Below, in pieces: positions 25,608 to 35,151 of a stretch of DNA of 64,000 nt (its first letter is position 1; each line of letters opens with the position of its first letter). A program made the translations under genes and the position numbers. A model generated the notes under the pieces. The model was given only the letters and a program-made list of their open reading frames with translations, was not told the origin of the DNA and ran no database searches. This DNA is from Ktedonospora formicarum (GTDB lineage Bacteria; Chloroflexota; Ktedonobacteria; Ktedonobacterales; Ktedonobacteraceae): NCBI RefSeq assembly GCF_016587355.1, contig NZ_BNJF01000001.1, forward strand, positions 3,749,721 to 3,813,720, read 5' to 3'.

Positions 25608-25904
25608 ATGGGCTTTCATCCCCTGGAACTTGCGATAGTAGCCTTTATTTTACTGGCGATCTTTGGCCCCAAGAAACTTACCTCTCTTATGCATTCGATG
25701 GGTAAAGGTGTAGCCCAGGCCAAGAATATGAAGGATAAGATCATGGCGGAAGTCCCCGTGGAAGATCTCTCAAAGCTCAAAGAGCAAGTAAACACGGTGA
25801 CCAATCCCGGCAAGGCTATCCAGCGCCTCTTGCTCGAAGAGAAAAAAGAAGAGCCAGGATCAAGTGCTACGCCAGGCATACCCAGTACCAGTAAAGAAGT
25901 GTAG
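25608..25904 (+). CDS. tatA: Twin-arginine translocase subunit TatA-like
   Basis: 98 residues. Short N-terminal membrane helix (FHPLELAIVAFILLAIFGPKKL) with the FGPKKL hinge, an amphipathic helix (SLMHSMGKGVAQAKNMKDKI) and an acidic/charged tail. This is the TatA/TatB plan; TatA oligomers form the pore for export of folded proteins. The short length favours TatA over TatB. AAGGAG precedes the ATG by eight bases. No tatC is in the window. Confidence 0.85.
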   Translation: MGFHPLELAIVAFILLAIFGPKKLTSLMHSMGKGVAQAKNMKDKIMAEVPVEDLSKLKEQVNTVTNPGKAIQRLLLEEKKEEPGSSATPGIPSTSKEV

Positions 25905-25997
25905 TTCGGCGATAAGTAAGCTAATTATGCGCGTATACTGAACTGTAGAGAATAGATTGTAGTCAGTAACTATTTTCTCAATACAGGAGATATCCCA

Positions 25998-26348
25998 ATG
26001 GCGGAACTATCGCAGATGCAGTGTGAGGCGTGTCGCGCAGATGCCCCCCGCTTGAGCGACGATGAGATCGAGCAGTATATGAAAGAGATTCCCGCCTGGA
26101 CGGCGGTGGAGCGCGATGGCGTCATGCGTCTGGAGCGTGAATATAAGTTAAAGGACTTTGTGACTGCGCTGGCATTGACTAATAAAATTGGGGCGTTGGC
26201 TGAGGAGGAAGGGCATCACCCTGAGATTGTCCTGACCTGGGGTCTGGTTGGCGTTTCCTGGTGGACACATGCTATTCAGGGATTGCACCGTAACGATTTT
26301 ATTATGGCAGCCAGGACAGAGGCGACCTACCAACAGGATTTCAAATAG
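25998..26348 (+). CDS. phhB: Pterin-4a-carbinolamine dehydratase
   Basis: Recycles 4a-hydroxytetrahydropterin after aromatic amino acid hydroxylation. 116 residues. The family motif EEEGHHPEIVLTWGLVGVSWWTHA holds the catalytic histidine pair and the later His. It has a small N-terminal cysteine pair (CEACRA), common in such proteins. AGGAG nine bases before the ATG. Follows tatA by 90 bases on the same strand. No phenylalanine hydroxylase gene is nearby; some bacterial homologues have other roles. Confidence 0.92.
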   Translation: MAELSQMQCEACRADAPRLSDDEIEQYMKEIPAWTAVERDGVMRLEREYKLKDFVTALALTNKIGALAEEEGHHPEIVLTWGLVGVSWWTHAIQGLHRNDFIMAARTEATYQQDFK

Positions 26349-26424
26349 GGTGAGCCCGACGCAAACTGAAGTGCTGTGCCTACCTATGCGGTGCTTACGC
26401 CTTCCAAAGGCTGCTGTAGACGTC

Positions 26425-26468
26425 TGAGAGGGGGATATTCAGTTCATAATCTGAATATCCCCCTCTCA
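26425..26468. terminator. Bidirectional hairpin terminator
   Basis: Arms TGAGAGGGGGATATTCAG and CTGAATATCCCCCTCTCA with an eight-base loop, between the convergent phhB and methyltransferase genes. Followed by ATTTTATT on the plus strand. Confidence 0.85.
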
Positions 26469-26473
26469 CTATT

Positions 26474-27223
26474 TTATTCTCGTGTACGGAGGGCGTGAAC
26501 CAGCAAGAATTGTGGCACATGAACGCTCCGCTCACGCGCTGGTTGCCCCTCCACTAACTCAGGGGCTAACCCAGGCTCGATGATCTGCTGAAGCGTGCAG
26601 CCTGCGCGCATGAGTAGATTGAGATAGGCGCTCAGCGGGCGGTGGAAGGTATAGCCATAGAGATTGGGATGTGTGTGTTCATGTAGATACTCATGTACCG
26701 CTACATAACCCTTTGTTTCCCACTCCGATGAGGATTCTTCGAAGCAAGGATGGGTGATGGAGAAGATCAGACTTCCACCGGGTTTGAGAAGCGAAATGCA
26801 GTTGTGTATTGCATCCTCATAGTCTGGAATGTCCATGAAAACCATATTTGCCACCAGCGCGTCGAAGCCATCAGTCAGCTTTGTCCGTGAAGGCATGACG
26901 GTGAGGTCTTCTTGAAGGTAGGTAATGCCGAGTGGCGTCTTTTGCTCCTGCTCTATGGCGTAGCGGTAGAGATTCTCAGAGGGCTCTATCGCGTATACAC
27001 GTGCGCCTCGTTGCGCCATCAAACGGCTGAGATAGCCATGCCCACACCCAGCATCCATAATTGTTTTGCCTGACAGATCGCCCAGCAATGAAAAGAGATG
27101 GGGATTCAAGATATGCTGGCGCGCGAAGTCGCCCTCATTGCCAAGCGCCTCGATCATAGAGCGCGAATATGTGCTCCAACTCTGGATAACCGCATCATTG
27201 GATGGATTGCCTTCTACGTTCAT
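26474..27223 (-). CDS. Class I SAM-dependent methyltransferase
   Basis: 249 residues. SAM-binding motif I is KTIMDAGCGHGYLSRLM, with the acidic motif II residue in ARVYAIEPSE, motif post-I YLQEDL, and FDALVANMVFMDIPD as motif IV. No target motif for a specific substrate was seen. AAGGAGG precedes the ATG at 27223. The SDR gene upstream on the same strand ends 28 bases away, so they likely form an operon. Confidence 0.87.
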   Translation of the reverse strand: MNVEGNPSNDAVIQSWSTYSRSMIEALGNEGDFARQHILNPHLFSLLGDLSGKTIMDAGCGHGYLSRLMAQRGARVYAIEPSENLYRYAIEQEQKTPLGITYLQEDLTVMPSRTKLTDGFDALVANMVFMDIPDYEDAIHNCISLLKPGGSLIFSITHPCFEESSSEWETKGYVAVHEYLHEHTHPNLYGYTFHRPLSAYLNLLMRAGCTLQQIIEPGLAPELVEGQPARERSVHVPQFLLVHALRTRE

Positions 27224-27251
27224 TGTGCCTCCTTGCTGCTGGCTAGAAGCC

Positions 27252-27917
27252 TTAGATTTTAAACAGCCCCTGGCGGGTAGCGGACCCCTGATCTGGCAGG
27301 CTGATGATATCTATGCTTTGATTGCGTGCCTCTGATTGGAGTAGTGCCTGAACTAGCACTTCAGCCACATCCTGGCGCGCGATCATGCCGCTTGTGGGCA
27401 AGGGGTGAGGCGCGACAAAGACACCCTGCCCACCCTGGTCGTTGCTCAGTCCTCCCGGATGGACAATGGTATAGGTCAGACCGCTGGTGATGAGAGCTTC
27501 CTCTGCCCTGCGCTTGGCGCGTAGAATATGCGTCAGGGGAGGAATGCGCTCCGGCATGTTGGTGCTCATTGACGAGCAGAGAACTACCTGCTTGACCATT
27601 GCTTTCTTTGCCGCTGTAATCAGATTGACAATTGTAGTGTGTTCGCTCTCTTCGATGATCTCTTTATCGCTCATAGAGCGGGTCCCAATGGCGCTAATCA
27701 CAGCGCTCACGCCTTGCAGTGCTGTGGTGAGCGACTCGCCATCGAGTTGCTCGCAGATCGCGATTTCGGTTGTAGGTGAGGAGAGCCCATCGCCTTTCTC
27801 CGCGCTGCGTACGGCGGCGCGAGCGGGAATCTGTTTGCCTTGAAGAGAGGCGATGACATGTCTCCCCGTTTCCCCATTGGCTCCGAGGACCAGGACACGT
27901 CCATGAAAGTCTGCCAT
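27252..27917 (-). CDS. NAD(P)-binding atypical short-chain dehydrogenase (PF13460-type)
   Basis: 221 residues. Rossmann motif VLVLGANGETGRHV at the N-terminus, then AVRSAEKG, VSAVISAIGTRS and VLCSSMSTN as later strands. TYTIVHPGGLSN is the usual segment after the missing catalytic Tyr-Lys of classical enzymes. Members are reductases or regulatory NADP sensors. AAGGAGTGAG upstream of the ATG. Confidence 0.85.
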   Translation of the reverse strand: MADFHGRVLVLGANGETGRHVIASLQGKQIPARAAVRSAEKGDGLSSPTTEIAICEQLDGESLTTALQGVSAVISAIGTRSMSDKEIIEESEHTTIVNLITAAKKAMVKQVVLCSSMSTNMPERIPPLTHILRAKRRAEEALITSGLTYTIVHPGGLSNDQGGQGVFVAPHPLPTSGMIARQDVAEVLVQALLQSEARNQSIDIISLPDQGSATRQGLFKI

Positions 27918-27973
27918 GAGTTTTACTCACTCCTTACCAAGGTGTGTTTCTCTCTATTGTATTGTGTAGAGAT

Positions 27974-28450
27974 CTATTTTTCGAGCAGAGCCACAGCTTG
28001 ACAGGCAATACCCTCTTTGCGCCCCACAAAGCCCATGCCATCGGTTGTTGCCGCTTTGATGCTGACCTGACTGATATCCAGGCTCAGGCGTTTTGCGATG
28101 CACTCGCGCATTGCTAGAGCATGTGGCGCGATTTTTGGGCGTTGAGCAACAATTGTCACATCGATATTGCCGATATGCCAGCCCTGCTGCTGAATCAGAT
28201 TATGCGTGTAGTCAAGAAAGACGGTGCTGGGCTGATCTTTCCAGCGTGGATCTTCTGAAGGGAAATGCTGTCCGATATCGCCCAGGGCGGCGGCTCCCAA
28301 CAGCGCGTTTACGATGCTGTGCAATACGGCGTCGGCATCCGAATGGCCGACAAGTCCATATTCATGAGGAATCTGAATACCCCCCAGAATCAAGGGGCGG
28401 TTGGGCGCGAAGGCGTGAACGTCATATCCAGAACCGATGCGTATCGTCAT
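27974..28450 (-). CDS. ispF: 2-C-methyl-D-erythritol 2,4-cyclodiphosphate synthase
   Basis: Fifth enzyme of the MEP isoprenoid pathway. 158 residues, standard length for the trimeric zinc enzyme. RIGSGYDVHAF contains the first zinc ligands (Asp-x-His), GLVGHSDADAVLHSIVNALLG the third, and GDIGQHFPSEDPRWK and KAATTDGMGFVGRKEGI the substrate loop and C-terminus. AAAGGATAA precedes the ATG. Directly downstream of ispD with 76 bases between, where a half repeat lies. Confidence 0.96.
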   Translation of the reverse strand: MTIRIGSGYDVHAFAPNRPLILGGIQIPHEYGLVGHSDADAVLHSIVNALLGAAALGDIGQHFPSEDPRWKDQPSTVFLDYTHNLIQQQGWHIGNIDVTIVAQRPKIAPHALAMRECIAKRLSLDISQVSIKAATTDGMGFVGRKEGIACQAVALLEK

Positions 28451-28469
28451 ACTTGTTATCCTTTATTGT

Positions 28470-28503
28470 CTTATGCAAAAAACAACCCTCTAGAGAGGGG
28501 GTA
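28470..28503 (-). repeat. Half copy of the palindromic repeat family
   Basis: CTTATGCAAAAAACAACCCTC, followed by a TAGAGAGGGGG arm, matches the CCCTCnnnnGAGGGTTGGTTTTCGCATAAG end of the family in reverse. It lies in the ispD-ispF gap, 20 bases upstream of the ispF start. Confidence 0.55.
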
Positions 28504-28526
28504 TTGACCATGGCTAGTGGACATGT

Positions 28527-29225
28527 TCAGATTTTTTGAGAGGCAGTCATAAATACTTCCGCAAAGAGCAGGTCCTCTTGCGTGGTGATTTTGATATTGG
28601 TATAGGAACCAGGGAAGACAGCGACATGATGTCCCAGGCGCTCAAGCAGCGTCGCGTCATCAGTCATGTCCTCCTGTGCGAGCGGGGTGTGGTGCGCTTC
28701 ATGGATGAGCGGGAATGAAAAGACTTGTGGAGTCTGTACAGCCCAGAGGAGCGCGCGGTCGGGCGTCTCCGTAATTATACCCTCATGTACCTGTTTGATT
28801 GTGTCCTTGACGGGAACGGCGGCTATGGCTGCCTGGTGCTTCAGTGCTGCCTGTAAACCGGCTTCAAGAATATTGCCAGTCACAAAGGGGCGAGCCGCGT
28901 CATGAATCATCACCCACTGGCAACCAGGAACCTGACGGGCTACCTCATCAAGGCCGCAGCGTACCGAGTCCTGTCTACGCGCTCCACCAGGGATAATGGC
29001 GATCACCTTATGCCAATCTTCATGCTGGCAGAGTGCGTGTACGTCGGGCAGGCGCTCCGCGTTTGTGACGATAACAATAGTATCAATCACAGGCGAGGAT
29101 TGGAATGTGTCAATGGTATGTGCGAGCGTGGCGCGCCCAGCCAGTTGGACCCAGAGCTTATCGCGGCCTTGCATTCTTCGACTGGAACCAGCGGCTACAA
29201 TCACGGCGGCTGACGTTACTTGCAT
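28527..29225 (-). CDS. ispD: 2-C-methyl-D-erythritol 4-phosphate cytidylyltransferase
   Basis: Third step of the MEP pathway: transfers CMP from CTP to methylerythritol phosphate. 232 residues. N-terminal nucleotide-binding motif VIVAAGSSRRMQGRDKLWV, QDSVRCGL, the metal-binding VMIHDAARPFV, VKDTIKQV and LLWAVQTPQVF, and the C-terminal NIKITTQEDL. First gene of the ispDF pair. The RBS is weak. Confidence 0.95.
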   Translation of the reverse strand: MQVTSAAVIVAAGSSRRMQGRDKLWVQLAGRATLAHTIDTFQSSPVIDTIVIVTNAERLPDVHALCQHEDWHKVIAIIPGGARRQDSVRCGLDEVARQVPGCQWVMIHDAARPFVTGNILEAGLQAALKHQAAIAAVPVKDTIKQVHEGIITETPDRALLWAVQTPQVFSFPLIHEAHHTPLAQEDMTDDATLLERLGHHVAVFPGSYTNIKITTQEDLLFAEVFMTASQKI

Positions 29226-29410
29226 GTCTGAGGTACCCCTCTCTAATTCTCATGTGCGCGCATAAGGTCGTATGTATAAAACTCTCTTCCCTATATTTCA
29301 GAGAAACATCGGGTTCGATCGAATGTCACAGGCGGCACAAAGACGGCACCCGCATGGGGTGCCGCCAGATGTTCGTTTATCTATCACGCTTTGATATTAT
29401 CAGTTTGTTC

Positions 29411-29471
29411 CTCTGCGAAAACCTGAACGCGCTCCGCGAGTGGCGACCACGGTGTAGGTTTTCTCGGAAGA
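29411..29471 (+). repeat. Interspersed palindromic element
   Basis: CTCTGCGAAAACCTGAACGC at the left and GTAGGTTTTCTCGGAAG at the right, about 61 bases. Lies directly against the stop of the yacL-like gene and could also act as its terminator. Confidence 0.6.
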
Positions 29472-29473
29472 CC

Positions 29474-30652
29474 TTACTGCACCTGTTTCTGTTTGGTGGA
29501 TGACTGGAGCGACGAGAGCGCGGCGCTATTGGTAGGTGGCTGCTTGGGATGAGCGAAGATCATCCGACCTGCCACCGTTTGCAACACGCGAGTGACGGTT
29601 ACCTCAATCGTGGCATTCATATACTGGCGTCCGTTCTCGACAACAATCATCGTGCCATCATCCAGGTAGCCTACGCCCTGACCTAGCTCTTTGCCATCCT
29701 GCATAATTTTAATGTGGATGTCTTCCCCTGGCAAGAGTACAGGCTTAATCGCGTTGGCGAGTTCATTGATGTTGAGTACCTTGATTCCCTGCAATTCCGC
29801 TACACGGTTGAGGTTAAAGTCGTTGGTGATGATGGGGCATTGCAGTTCTTTCGCCATCTTGACCAACTTACCATCAACATCAGCGATCCCCTCAATGTCG
29901 ATATCAACCATTTCTATGGGAACCGTCGCATCTTTCTGCAAGCGATTCAGGATCTCAAGTCCTCGGCGACCCCGGTTGCGGCGCATCGTGTCAGCGGAAT
30001 CGGCAATGCGTTGTAGCTCATTGAGCACAAAGCGCGGAACGGTCAGAGTCCCGCTGATGAAGCCTGTCTGGCTGATGTCAGCGATGCGCCCATCGATGAT
30101 AGTGCTGGTATCGAGCAGGATGGGTGATTGAACCCCGATCTGTAACCCGCTTCGTTCTTTATCGCGGTCTTTACGTTTGGACTCACGTTCGGATTCGTGA
30201 TCGTCGTCGCGCTCACGGCGGCGAAAGATCGAGCTTTGGAAGAGTGAGGCAATATCGTTCTTGCGTAGGACCGCGATAGCCACACCCAGGTAGCCAAAGA
30301 GAAGCGCTCCCACGAAAGGTAAAACATGTCCCAGTGGCTCTGGCAGGCTGTTAAGCGGAATTGCCAGCAGCGCTGAGATAATGAGACCAACCGTCAAACC
30401 AATAGCAGCTGCCACCAGATCGCTCGCAGCGGTCTTGCGAATCTTGTCGCGCATCCACACGTAGGGGATGACTGTGATATATGGCGTGATGATAAAAGCA
30501 ATAATTCCGAGGATGACAGCTATCACAGCGATCCATTGCCAGCCGAGCAGATTCTTGGGTGGAATATGTGTAAGCTGGTAGACGTAATAGCTGATAACGG
30601 CCCCTATAGCTATGAGGCAGCCGACAATGCGTGATAAAGTGTTAACGAACAT
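29474..30652 (-). CDS. PIN/TRAM-domain membrane protein (YacL type)
   Basis: About 392 residues from the ATG at 30652, which follows GGAGG by eight bases. Four membrane helices occupy the first 150 residues, followed by a highly charged cytoplasmic linker (RRERDDDHESERESKRKDRD). A PIN nuclease-like domain with acidic residues in PILLDTSTIIDGRIADI and CPIITNDFNLNRVAEL comes next, then a C-terminal TRAM domain (LPGEDIHIKIMQDGKELGQG, then VGYLDDGTMIVV). In Firmicutes yacL sits near ispD/ispF, radA and clpC, the same neighbours as here, so gene order is conserved. PIN activity and RNA target in this family are not well defined. Confidence 0.9.
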   Translation of the reverse strand: MFVNTLSRIVGCLIAIGAVISYYVYQLTHIPPKNLLGWQWIAVIAVILGIIAFIITPYITVIPYVWMRDKIRKTAASDLVAAAIGLTVGLIISALLAIPLNSLPEPLGHVLPFVGALLFGYLGVAIAVLRKNDIASLFQSSIFRRRERDDDHESERESKRKDRDKERSGLQIGVQSPILLDTSTIIDGRIADISQTGFISGTLTVPRFVLNELQRIADSADTMRRNRGRRGLEILNRLQKDATVPIEMVDIDIEGIADVDGKLVKMAKELQCPIITNDFNLNRVAELQGIKVLNINELANAIKPVLLPGEDIHIKIMQDGKELGQGVGYLDDGTMIVVENGRQYMNATIEVTVTRVLQTVAGRMIFAHPKQPPTNSAALSSLQSSTKQKQVQ

Positions 30653-31058
30653 CCCTGCATCCTCCGTCGCAGTACACAATGAAAGTGCAAAAAGTACTTG
30701 TGTGCTCAACTCAGCGCAAGTTGTGCGTTAGATCCCCTTTCTGCGGAAACCTGAGATTGTCGTACTATATCGGGCATTCGCAGAATATCTTAGGCTTGGT
30801 CGGTGATAAAAACAATAAAAAAGGATAAGTGCAAGAAAGGTGTTGCCAAGCCAATGATGCGAAAAGATCATCAACGCAAACGAGCCTTGTGCCAATTGAG
30901 CAACGAAAACTATGTGTTGATTATGCAGTATACATGTTTTCTATACAGGTATCAACTGTTAGCTGATGTCTGGCCCTCCTTGACGCCGGTGTCAAGGAAG
31001 CGAAAAGACCTGTAGAAATGTACTAGGCAAATAATGAGAGCGTTTTGCCCCTCTCTTA
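30653..31058. other. Intergenic region between radA and the yacL-like gene
   Basis: About 400 bases with no supported gene. A degenerate copy of the palindromic repeat may lie at about 30737-30793 (TTTCTGCGGAAACCTGAG at its left). A hairpin TCCTTGAC/GTCAAGGA at 30977-30998, and a weaker GAGAG/CTCTC stem at about 31033-31053, are candidate radA terminators on the minus strand. Confidence 0.4.
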
Positions 31059-32477
31059 CTAGTGTAGTGCAATCTCCAACGCTACCGCCAGACTACTAGC
31101 GGTAAGCACCTTAAAATCTTTTGGCAAGCCCGCATCTTCTAGTTCGCCTCGTCCGCGAGAATCCTTGCCTGCGCTAGGAACAATGCAGCGTTTGAAGCCA
31201 AGTTTCGCTGACTCGCGAACACGCATTGCCAGGCGACTGACTGCACGTAATTCTCCTGAAAGGCCAACCTCACCTACCAATACCATATCAGAGGGAATAT
31301 TCTTCTCGCGATAGCTTGAAGCGATGGCGGCTGCCACTCCCAGATCAATAGAAGGTTCTTCAAGGGTAAACCCACCAATGACATTCGCGTAGACATCATG
31401 ATTGCCTACGGCGAGTCCAACGCGCTTGGTCAGGACCGCGAGCAGCATCAGCAGGCGATTATGCTCAATACCATTGGTTGTGCAACGTGCGTTCCCGAAA
31501 TTGCTAGGGGTGACCAGAGCCTGTACCTCGACGAGCAGTGGACGTGTGCCCTCCATACTGACCACAATGGCCGAGCCCGTGGCTCCGTCCTCGCGATCAG
31601 CCAGGAAGACGGCGGAGGGGTTTGCAACCTCGACCATGCCTTCGCCATGCATCTCGAAGACACCAACCTCATGTGTCGCGCCAAAGCGATTCTTCACGCC
31701 ACGCAAGAGGCGATAGGAGTGATATCTTTCGCCCTCAAGGTAAAGGACGGCATCGGCGATATGTTCCAAGGCCTTTGGACCAGCCACGGTTCCCTCTTTT
31801 GTCACATGTCCGATGATGAAAATAGGGACATGCGTGCTCTTTGCCAGTTGTACCAGTTGGAGTGTACACTCACGTACCTGACTGATGCTGCCGGGTGCTG
31901 ACGTCAGGTGGCTGGCAATTAATGTTTGAATGGAATCAACGATCAAGAGCGATGGCTTGAGTCGATGAACGGCCTCCGTGATCGCATCAAGCTCAATGGA
32001 GGCAAGCAGGTAGAGGCGTTCGCCAGAAATATCAAGGCGTTCGGCGCGCATCTTAACCTGTTCTACCGATTCCTCGCCAGAGACATACAGCACAGGTCCC
32101 GTCGTCTGAGCAATAGAGCCTGAAACCTGAAGTAAGAGTGTAGATTTACCAATGCCTGGTTCACCACCAACCAGAATCACCGAACCAGGAACGAGTCCTC
32201 CTCCAAGTACACGATCCATTTCTGGATAGCCAACGGTGATCCGTGGCTGACTAAGAGGCTGGATGTCGGGAAGAACCAGGGGAATGTTAGTTCCCTGGGT
32301 AAGTGGAGCATGACTAAGGAGAGCCTGGCGACGTTGTTGAGTCGCGTTCTGGCTCTGTGAGGCCTCGACGACCTCTTCGAGCGTATTCCATGCGCCGCAA
32401 TCGGGGCATTTTCCCATCCACTTGCTCTGCTCACCACCACATTGCTGGCAGACATATTTTGTGCGTATTTTTGGCAT
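31059..32477 (-). CDS. radA: DNA repair protein RadA
   Basis: RecA-like branch-migration ATPase in recombinational repair. About 472 residues from the ATG at 32477 (MPKIRTKYVC). N-terminal C4 zinc finger CQQCGGEQSKWMGKCPDCGAW, Walker A GEPGIGKSTLLLQ, the diagnostic KNRFG motif in LLRGVKNRFGATHE, and a C-terminal Lon-like domain (YANVIGGFTLEEPSIDLGVA, then MVLVGEVGLSGELRAV). The RBS is weak. It lies 70 bases downstream of clpC but beyond a strong hairpin, so it probably has its own promoter or depends on read-through. Confidence 0.96.
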   Translation of the reverse strand: MPKIRTKYVCQQCGGEQSKWMGKCPDCGAWNTLEEVVEASQSQNATQQRRQALLSHAPLTQGTNIPLVLPDIQPLSQPRITVGYPEMDRVLGGGLVPGSVILVGGEPGIGKSTLLLQVSGSIAQTTGPVLYVSGEESVEQVKMRAERLDISGERLYLLASIELDAITEAVHRLKPSLLIVDSIQTLIASHLTSAPGSISQVRECTLQLVQLAKSTHVPIFIIGHVTKEGTVAGPKALEHIADAVLYLEGERYHSYRLLRGVKNRFGATHEVGVFEMHGEGMVEVANPSAVFLADREDGATGSAIVVSMEGTRPLLVEVQALVTPSNFGNARCTTNGIEHNRLLMLLAVLTKRVGLAVGNHDVYANVIGGFTLEEPSIDLGVAAAIASSYREKNIPSDMVLVGEVGLSGELRAVSRLAMRVRESAKLGFKRCIVPSAGKDSRGRGELEDAGLPKDFKVLTASSLAVALEIALH

Positions 32478-32499
32478 ATACACGCTTTTTTTGAGCTGT

Positions 32500-32541
32500 A
32501 ACAAGTAGTGGGGCATGAGTTGACATGCCCCACTACTTGTT
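32500..32541 (-). terminator. Hairpin terminator after clpC
   Basis: Arms AACAAGTAGTGGGGCATG and CATGCCCCACTACTTGTT with a six-base loop, seven bases after the clpC stop. Confidence 0.8.
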
Positions 32542-32547
32542 TATGTT

Positions 32548-35076
32548 TTAGGATTCAGAACCTGAAGGATTCCCTTCACCGCCAGCCGAGAGCGCTGCCT
32601 CGGGTGCGGCGGGTGGTGGTAACTGCTCTATGCGATTACGCACTTGCAGGACCAATTCACCTTCGTCGACAATGGCTTCTACCAGATCACCGGGATGGAA
32701 CTTGCCTTGCAGCAGTCCCTCCGCCAGAGCATCTTCAACCAGCTGCTGAATGGTGCGGCGCAATGGACGTGCACCATATTCTGGGTTGAAGCCCTTTTCG
32801 ATCAAGAATTCCTTTGAAGGTTGTGGCACGACTAGCTCGATCTGCTGCTCTGTCAACTGCACGCGAACGCGGTTGAGCAGAAGGTCCACAATCGAATTCA
32901 TCTCCTCCATACGCAGGGAATGGAAGACGATGACCTCGTCAATACGGTTCAAGAACTCAGGCTTGAAGGTATTGCGCAGTTCGCCCAGCACCTTACTCTT
33001 CATGGCATCATACTCAGCCTTATTGGCCTTGGCCTTGTCTTTCGACTGGCGGAAGCCCATTGACGCTTCCTTGTTTAGCAAGGAGGCACCAACGTTTGAT
33101 GTCATGATGATGACGGTGTTGCGGAAGTCTACTGTGCGGCCCTTGGCATCCGTCAGCTTACCATCTTCAAGGATCTGAAGGAGCATGTTGAAGACGTCAG
33201 GGTGAGCCTTCTCGATTTCGTCGAGCAGGATGACACTGTAAGACTTGCGGCGAACGGCCTCAGTGAGCTGACCGCCTTCTTCATAACCGACATATCCAGG
33301 AGGGGCACCAACCAGGCGTGCAGCCGCGTGGCGCTCCATGAACTCTGACATGTCAATTTTGATCAAGGCCTCTTCGCTACCGAACATGAATTCGGCAAGC
33401 GCGCGAGCAAGCTCAGTTTTACCGACACCAGTGGGGCCCATAAAGATGAAGGAGCCAACAGGGCGCTTCGGATCTTTCAAGCCAGCGCGGGCGCGGCGAA
33501 CGGCGCGTGAGATCTTTTCGATAGCCTCATTCTGTCCGATGACACGGGCATGGAGAGCTTCCTCCATCTGGAGCAAGCGCTGAGACTCTTCCTGAGCGAT
33601 GCGCATTACCGGGATGCCGGTCCACATCGCTACAATCTGAGCGATCTCTTCCTCGCCGACAGTTGGCTTATCGGTACCACGTTCTTTCTGCCAACCGGAC
33701 TCAAGCTTCGCGATCCTTTCGCGTAACTTCACCTCGCGGTCGCGCAGTTCAGCAGCCAGTTCATACTCCTGTTGCTGGATCGCGGCCTCTTTCTCGCGCA
33801 AGACCGACTCCAAGCCCTTCATGGCTTCTTTTAGATTGAGAGGAGCAAGCGAGTTCTGCATACGCACCCGGCTGGCGGCCTCGTCAATCAGGTCAATCGC
33901 CTTGTCAGGCATAAAGCGGTCGGTAATATAGCGACTTGCCATTTCGGTTGCGGCTCGCAGAGCTTCATCGGTGATAACCAGCCGATGGTGCTGCTCATAG
34001 CGTTCGCGGATACCCTTGAGGATCTCAATGGTTTCCTCGACCGATGGCTCGCGGACAATCACTTCCTGGAAGCGGCGTTGAAGTGCGGCATCGCGCTCAA
34101 TGTACTTGCGGTACTCATCGAGCGTGGTGGCACCAATACACTGCAACTCGCCACGTGAGAGAGCGGGTTTGAGGATATTTGCGGCATCAACCGCGCCTTC
34201 AGCGGCACCTGCACCGACCAGGGTATGAACCTCGTCAATGAAGATGATGCAGTCGCGGCTATTGCGAATTTCCTCAATAATTTTCTTGAGGCGCTCCTCA
34301 AATTCGCCACGGTACTTAGTACCGGCGACCAGGGAGCCAACATCAAGCGTCAGGAGGCGCTTGTTTGCGAGAGTCTCTGGGACTTCACCAGCGATCAGGC
34401 GTTGGGCCAGACCTTCCACAATCGCGGTTTTACCGACACCCGGCTCACCGATAAGCGCGGGATTATTTTTATTACGACGTGAGAGAATCTGGATAACACG
34501 TTCGATTTCCTGATGGCGGCCAATGACCGGATCGAGCGTGCCAGCACGGGCGGCGGCTGTGAGGTCGATGCCCATCTGGTCGATAGTTGGAGTCTTCGAG
34601 TGTTTTGCATCCCGTTCTGGCGCGTTCGACTGGCTGAGCACCTGAATTGTCTGTGTGCGAACCTTTTCGAGGTTGACACCCAGGCTTTCCAGGACGCCTG
34701 CGGCAATGCCCTCGCCTTCGCGAACGAGTCCGAGCAGGAGATGTTCTGTACCGATATAGTGGTGATTTAAGCGGCGGGCCTCATCAACGGCGAGCTCAAT
34801 GACCTTCTTCGCGCGAGGCGTCAGGCCAATTTCGCCGAGCACGATGCGATCTCCGCGCCCGATAATAAATTCAACGGCGCTCCGAACCTTGTTGAGTTCG
34901 ACGCCGAGATTAGCCAAAACTTTTGCAGCAACACCCTCGCCTTCGCGTACAAGGCCCAGCAAGAGATGTTCTGTACCGATATAATTGTGCTGGAAGCGCT
35001 GAGCTTCCTCTTGAGCGAGGCTCAGAACTTTTCTGGCGCGCTCTGTGAATTTATCAAACCTATCTCTATCGTTCAC
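32548..35076 (-). CDS. clpC: ATP-dependent Clp protease ATPase ClpC
   Basis: HSP100 unfoldase that feeds ClpP and degrades misfolded or regulatory proteins. 842 residues, normal for ClpC. Two N-terminal Clp_N repeats are visible (each with YIGTEHLLLGLVREGEG). AAA domain 1 has GEPGVGKTAIVEGLAQR and IIFIDEVHTLVGAGAAEG. A UVR-type coiled segment (QQQEYELAAELRDREVKLRE) lies before AAA domain 2, which has GPTGVGKTELARALAE, VILLDEIEKAHPDVFNMLLQ and the C-terminal NPEYGARPLRR. GTG start. A strong promoter lies 75 bases upstream. No ctsR/mcsAB genes precede it, unlike in Firmicutes. Confidence 0.97.
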   Translation of the reverse strand: MNDRDRFDKFTERARKVLSLAQEEAQRFQHNYIGTEHLLLGLVREGEGVAAKVLANLGVELNKVRSAVEFIIGRGDRIVLGEIGLTPRAKKVIELAVDEARRLNHHYIGTEHLLLGLVREGEGIAAGVLESLGVNLEKVRTQTIQVLSQSNAPERDAKHSKTPTIDQMGIDLTAAARAGTLDPVIGRHQEIERVIQILSRRNKNNPALIGEPGVGKTAIVEGLAQRLIAGEVPETLANKRLLTLDVGSLVAGTKYRGEFEERLKKIIEEIRNSRDCIIFIDEVHTLVGAGAAEGAVDAANILKPALSRGELQCIGATTLDEYRKYIERDAALQRRFQEVIVREPSVEETIEILKGIRERYEQHHRLVITDEALRAATEMASRYITDRFMPDKAIDLIDEAASRVRMQNSLAPLNLKEAMKGLESVLREKEAAIQQQEYELAAELRDREVKLRERIAKLESGWQKERGTDKPTVGEEEIAQIVAMWTGIPVMRIAQEESQRLLQMEEALHARVIGQNEAIEKISRAVRRARAGLKDPKRPVGSFIFMGPTGVGKTELARALAEFMFGSEEALIKIDMSEFMERHAAARLVGAPPGYVGYEEGGQLTEAVRRKSYSVILLDEIEKAHPDVFNMLLQILEDGKLTDAKGRTVDFRNTVIIMTSNVGASLLNKEASMGFRQSKDKAKANKAEYDAMKSKVLGELRNTFKPEFLNRIDEVIVFHSLRMEEMNSIVDLLLNRVRVQLTEQQIELVVPQPSKEFLIEKGFNPEYGARPLRRTIQQLVEDALAEGLLQGKFHPGDLVEAIVDEGELVLQVRNRIEQLPPPAAPEAALSAGGEGNPSGSES

Positions 35077-35151
35077 CTGTTTGTCACCCCCCTTTCAGTG
35101 GCAGAGGGTGGAACCGAGCCCTCTGTGTCGCTCAGGTAAACCGTGTGATTC

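Noticed and set aside
30803..31015. Possible 70-residue plus-strand gene between yacL and radA
   Set aside because: Lysine-rich start with a hairpin inside its 3' end, no good RBS and no motif; more likely intergenic.
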